A stretch of DNA of 23,942 nt from CAZJYI01 sp964550025 (GTDB lineage: Bacteria > Verrucomicrobiota > Kiritimatiellia > UBA8416 > CAYOBW01): assembly GCA_964550025.1 (NCBI GenBank), contig CAZJYI010000160.1, positions 1 through 23,942 of the forward strand. Reading direction: 5' to 3'. Shown one piece after another: positions 21,601 to 23,942 of the stretch; the stretch's first letter is position 1, and each line of letters begins with the position of its first letter. The translations under genes were made by a program, and so were the position numbers. Below the pieces are notes generated by a model that saw only the letters and a program-made list of their open reading frames with translations, had not been told where the DNA came from and did no database searches.

Positions 21601-23655
21601 TTACCGCCGCAGGACCATCACGCCGTACCGCTCCAGCGTCACGGCGGCCCCGCGCGTCCGGCCCGTCAGAAGGTCGGTGTAGGTCTTGTCGAGAGTGACT
21701 TGCGTCTGGTGGTCGTTGAAGTTCATCAGGAAGACGAACCGCGTTTCACCGTCGGTTCTGAGCTGGGCCGTGACCCCCGGCGGCAGCTCGGTGTCGAGGG
21801 CGCGCCGGATTGCGAGATCCGCCACCAGCCTGCCGTAGAACTCCGCCAGGAAAGACCCCTTCGTGCGCGCCGCGATGTAGTAGGCCTTGCCCCTGCCGAA
21901 GGCGTTGACGGTCAGTGCCGGGGATCCGGAAAAGTACTGATCCGTGTAGGTCGCGAGCACCTCGGAACCTTCGGGGTGAATGACGGAACAGGTGTCGACG
22001 CCCTCGTAGGCGCCTGTCACGCCCAGGGCGTTCCCCTCGCTCATGGCGATGCCGACCGATTCGCCGGGGAAGTAGCTCTGGCTCTCTTCTTCACGGACGC
22101 CGAAGACCTCGCGCAGCCCCTCTCCGGGCACGCCGCCGAGGAAGCAGAGATCCGACTCATCGACCACGGCGCTCCAGTAGGTCATCACGGCCGTGCCGCC
22201 CTGTTCCACAAAAGCCCCCAGTCGTTCGGCAAAGCCCGGGCGCAGCATATACGCCATGGGGACGACAACGAGCTTGTAGTGATCCAGTTCACAGGTCTGG
22301 TCGATAACGTCCACCGGCACGCCGGTTTCCCAGAAGGGGCGGTAGTGCGCCGTGCACTCCCGCCGGTACTTCGTGTTGTCGCCGAGGTAGACCCGGGCGC
22401 CCTCGCGGATGGCCCACTCGTTTTCCCAATCCTGGATGAGGGCGACCTCGGGCTGGACGCCGGTCCCGACCACGTCGTCGAGCCTGGCGAGCGCTTCGCC
22501 GACCTCCGCGACCTCCCTGAACTCCCGCGTATGCTCGGTGCCCAGGTGATCGACCACCGCACCATGGAACTTTTCCATGCAGCCGCGGCTCTTGCGCCAC
22601 TGAAAATACTGCACCGTGTCCGATCCGTGCGCCACGGCCTGCAGGCTGGAGAGCAGGTGCATGCCCGGTTCCTTGCGCTTCTTGACGCGCCCCCGGGTGG
22701 GGATGCTCGGAACACTCTCCATCAGCATCCAAGGTTTGCCGCCCTTCATGGCGCGGCACTGGTCGTGCATCCGCGCGGTGAGCACGGCCTCGCCGACATC
22801 GTCCTCGTTCTCGTGCCAGTTGGGGTAGGAGTCCCACGAGATCACGTCAACCGCCCGGGCGAACGCCCAGTAATCGAGCGTGTCGGACCCGTTCATGAAG
22901 TTCGTCGTGACCGGCACGTCCGGCGTGATCTCCCGCAGCGGTGCCGCCTCTGCCTTGAAGAAGTCGATGGTCTGATGGGTCTTGAAGCGCTCCCAGTCGA
23001 GCACCAGGCCGTGGATGCCGCCGTCGATCGGGATGACCGACTCCCAGTCCGGGAAGGTGTGCGCCCAGAAGGCCGACCAGTAGGCGTGGTTCAGCTTGCC
23101 GATATCGTTGTCGTAACGTTCGCGCAGCCAGGCGTGAAAGGCGGCAAGGCAGAGCTCACACTGGCAGTCGCCGCCGTTGTACTCGTTGGAGACGTGCCAG
23201 GCCAGGAGGGCGGGGTGGTCCTTGTAGCGCTCGGCCAGCTTCGTATTCATGATCGTGCATTTCTCGCGGTAGACCGGTGAGGTGCAGCAATGGTTGTGAC
23301 GCTGCCAGTGCGGCTGGCGATGCCCGTCGGCCTTGACGCGGCGGATTTCCGGGTAGGCCCGGCTCATCCAGGCCGGCTTCGCGCCGCTCGGGGTGGCCAA
23401 CACCGCGTAGGCGCCGTTGTCCGCCAGCTTGTCCATGATGGTGTCGAGCCAGCCGAGCTCGAAGCGTCCCTCCGCGGGTTCCAGGGCCGCCCATGCGAAA
23501 ATGCCGACGGACATGGCGTTGCAGCCGGCCAGTTTCATCAGGCGCATATCCTCGTCCCAGATCTCCGGTGAACGGATCCACTGGTCCGGGTTGTAGTCGC
23601 CGCCGTGCAGCATGTGCGGGCACTTGGGGTTGATCGGGTCAAATCGCTTCTTCAT
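21601..23655 (-). CDS. GH42 beta-galactosidase
   Basis: Retaining beta-galactosidase of family GH42, 684 residues, the normal family length. The protein opens with MLHGGDYNPDQW (15-26), the 'GgdYnPEqW' signature. The acid/base Glu is E158 in WHVSNEYNGGD, and the nucleophile is E313 in WMLMESVPS. The four-cysteine zinc site typical of the family is present (C123 or C124, then C164, C166, C169 in DCQCELC). The middle trimerisation domain (about 390-600) and a small C-terminal beta-domain follow. There is no signal peptide. The start is ATG 23655, with AGGAG 7 bases upstream. In-frame codons further up pass through palindromic repeats and are Pro/Arg-rich, so they are rejected. It is the first gene of a compact minus-strand set with GH36 and probably the oxidoreductase. 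Confidence 0.93.
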   Translation of the reverse strand: MKKRFDPINPKCPHMLHGGDYNPDQWIRSPEIWDEDMRLMKLAGCNAMSVGIFAWAALEPAEGRFELGWLDTIMDKLADNGAYAVLATPSGAKPAWMSRAYPEIRRVKADGHRQPHWQRHNHCCTSPVYREKCTIMNTKLAERYKDHPALLAWHVSNEYNGGDCQCELCLAAFHAWLRERYDNDIGKLNHAYWSAFWAHTFPDWESVIPIDGGIHGLVLDWERFKTHQTIDFFKAEAAPLREITPDVPVTTNFMNGSDTLDYWAFARAVDVISWDSYPNWHENEDDVGEAVLTARMHDQCRAMKGGKPWMLMESVPSIPTRGRVKKRKEPGMHLLSSLQAVAHGSDTVQYFQWRKSRGCMEKFHGAVVDHLGTEHTREFREVAEVGEALARLDDVVGTGVQPEVALIQDWENEWAIREGARVYLGDNTKYRRECTAHYRPFWETGVPVDVIDQTCELDHYKLVVVPMAYMLRPGFAERLGAFVEQGGTAVMTYWSAVVDESDLCFLGGVPGEGLREVFGVREEESQSYFPGESVGIAMSEGNALGVTGAYEGVDTCSVIHPEGSEVLATYTDQYFSGSPALTVNAFGRGKAYYIAARTKGSFLAEFYGRLVADLAIRRALDTELPPGVTAQLRTDGETRFVFLMNFNDHQTQVTLDKTYTDLLTGRTRGAAVTLERYGVMVLRR

Positions 23656-23942
23656 TGCCGCTCCTGTTCCGTTTTGCTTCCGTGGAAGGGAACATAATGC
23701 GCGCGGTGTTCGCAATAGAAAAGCCCGGTTCGCGGCAGAATCAGTCTTGAAGTGTGACTCGCGCCGCTCATCTTCGCTCCACGGGGGCAAGCCCCGTGGA
23801 GGCGTCCTGGTACTCTGCATCCCACCACCACGGGGCTTGCCGTGGAGGTGTCCTGGTCGTTCTCTTTCTTTGCGCTCCGCCACCACGGGGCTTGCCCCGT
23901 GGGGCGATGATGTGAGATATGTTCGGCATGCCCCGCTACAAC
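23656..23942. other. Intergenic region upstream of GH42 with palindromic repeats
   Basis: 287 bases with no supported gene. The promoter of the GH42 operon should lie in the relatively AT-rich 23690-23730, although no boxes are convincing. The rest carries three palindromic repeats (23777-23902). The final 25 bases may begin another gene but are too short to judge. Confidence 0.6.
23777..23902. repeat. Cluster of three CCACGGGG...CCCCGTGG palindromes
   Basis: Copy 1 (23777-23801) pairs CTCCACGGGG with CCCCGTGGAG. Copy 2 (about 23829-23846) is degenerate, having lost three C of the right arm. Copy 3 (23883-23902) is perfect: CCACGGGG, loop CTTG, CCCCGTGG. Between them GGAGGYGTCCTGGT repeats once, so the units are tandem duplications of a hairpin plus spacer. 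Confidence 0.85.

Noticed and set aside
19853..21682. Long plus-strand open frame opposite the GH36 gene
   Set aside because: Antisense shadow. The minus strand has clear GH36 motifs, a ribosome binding site and coupling to GH42.
21700..23280. Long plus-strand open frame opposite the GH42 gene
   Set aside because: Antisense shadow of a complete GH42 enzyme with catalytic and zinc residues in place.
23656..23886. N-terminal extension of the GH42 protein
   Set aside because: The extra 77 residues are Arg/Pro-rich, run through palindromic repeats, and lie before a good AGGAG-ATG start at 23655.
23919..23942. Start of another gene at the window's right edge
   Set aside because: Only eight codons are available after the ATG, with no clear ribosome binding site, so it cannot be judged.

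Overview
This is a high-GC (roughly 60-65% by eye) 23.9-kb piece of a bacterial chromosome. It looks like a scaffold from a metagenome-assembled genome, because it contains a run of exactly 100 N at 18415-18514. Three things point to a PVC-type bacterium (Kiritimatiellota, Lentisphaerota or Planctomycetota): a dense mix of glycoside hydrolases, a sialate-O-acetylesterase-like (SASA) hydrolase and several uroporphyrinogen-decarboxylase (URO-D)-like proteins; a 'four helix bundle suffix' gene bordered by short repeats; and intergenic DNA full of small tandem and palindromic repeats. This assignment is inferred from family content. There is no rRNA or other marker gene.

Layout. 42-5793 is a fucoside/acetyl-glycan block. 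A GH95-like fucosidase (+) converges on a two-gene operon (-) of a secreted GH29-like alpha-L-fucosidase and a secreted SASA-family esterase, joined by an ATGA overlap. 5794-7106 holds a four-helix-bundle/zinc-ribbon gene flanked on both sides by arrays of a 10-bp TCGA-containing repeat, followed by a large imperfect hairpin. 7107-14677 holds three divergent URO-D superfamily genes, a secreted YdjY-like protein and a GH31 glycosidase. A 583-bp intergenic stretch here carries two tandem-repeat arrays with periods of 41 bp and 66/67 bp. 14738-17635 holds a single-HKD phospholipase D-like protein, a duplicated winged-helix regulator bracketed by two identical 22-bp dyads, and an M28 metallopeptidase. 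17738-18414 is an alpha/beta hydrolase truncated by the assembly gap. 18618-23655 is a minus-strand series of GH42 beta-galactosidase, GH36 alpha-galactosidase and a Gfo/Idh/MocA oxidoreductase.

How the genes fit together. The GH29 and SASA proteins have signal peptides, so they would remove fucose and acetyl groups outside the cytoplasm. GH95, GH31, GH36 and GH42 have no visible signal peptide and would finish oligosaccharides inside the cell. The oxidoreductase fits sugar oxidation. The URO-D-like proteins lack an obvious tetrapyrrole context and may be methyltransferase-like enzymes of unknown substrate. No transporter, SusC/D pair, sulfatase, tRNA, rRNA, CRISPR array or transposase was seen.

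The most unusual signals are the repeats rather than the genes. They include (i) an 8-bp GTCAYCRA repeat sitting exactly on gene starts and stops at three loci, (ii) the repeat-bounded four-helix gene, (iii) the twin dyads around the winged-helix gene, and (iv) two tandem arrays between GH31 and a URO-D gene that share an inverted 19-bp core.
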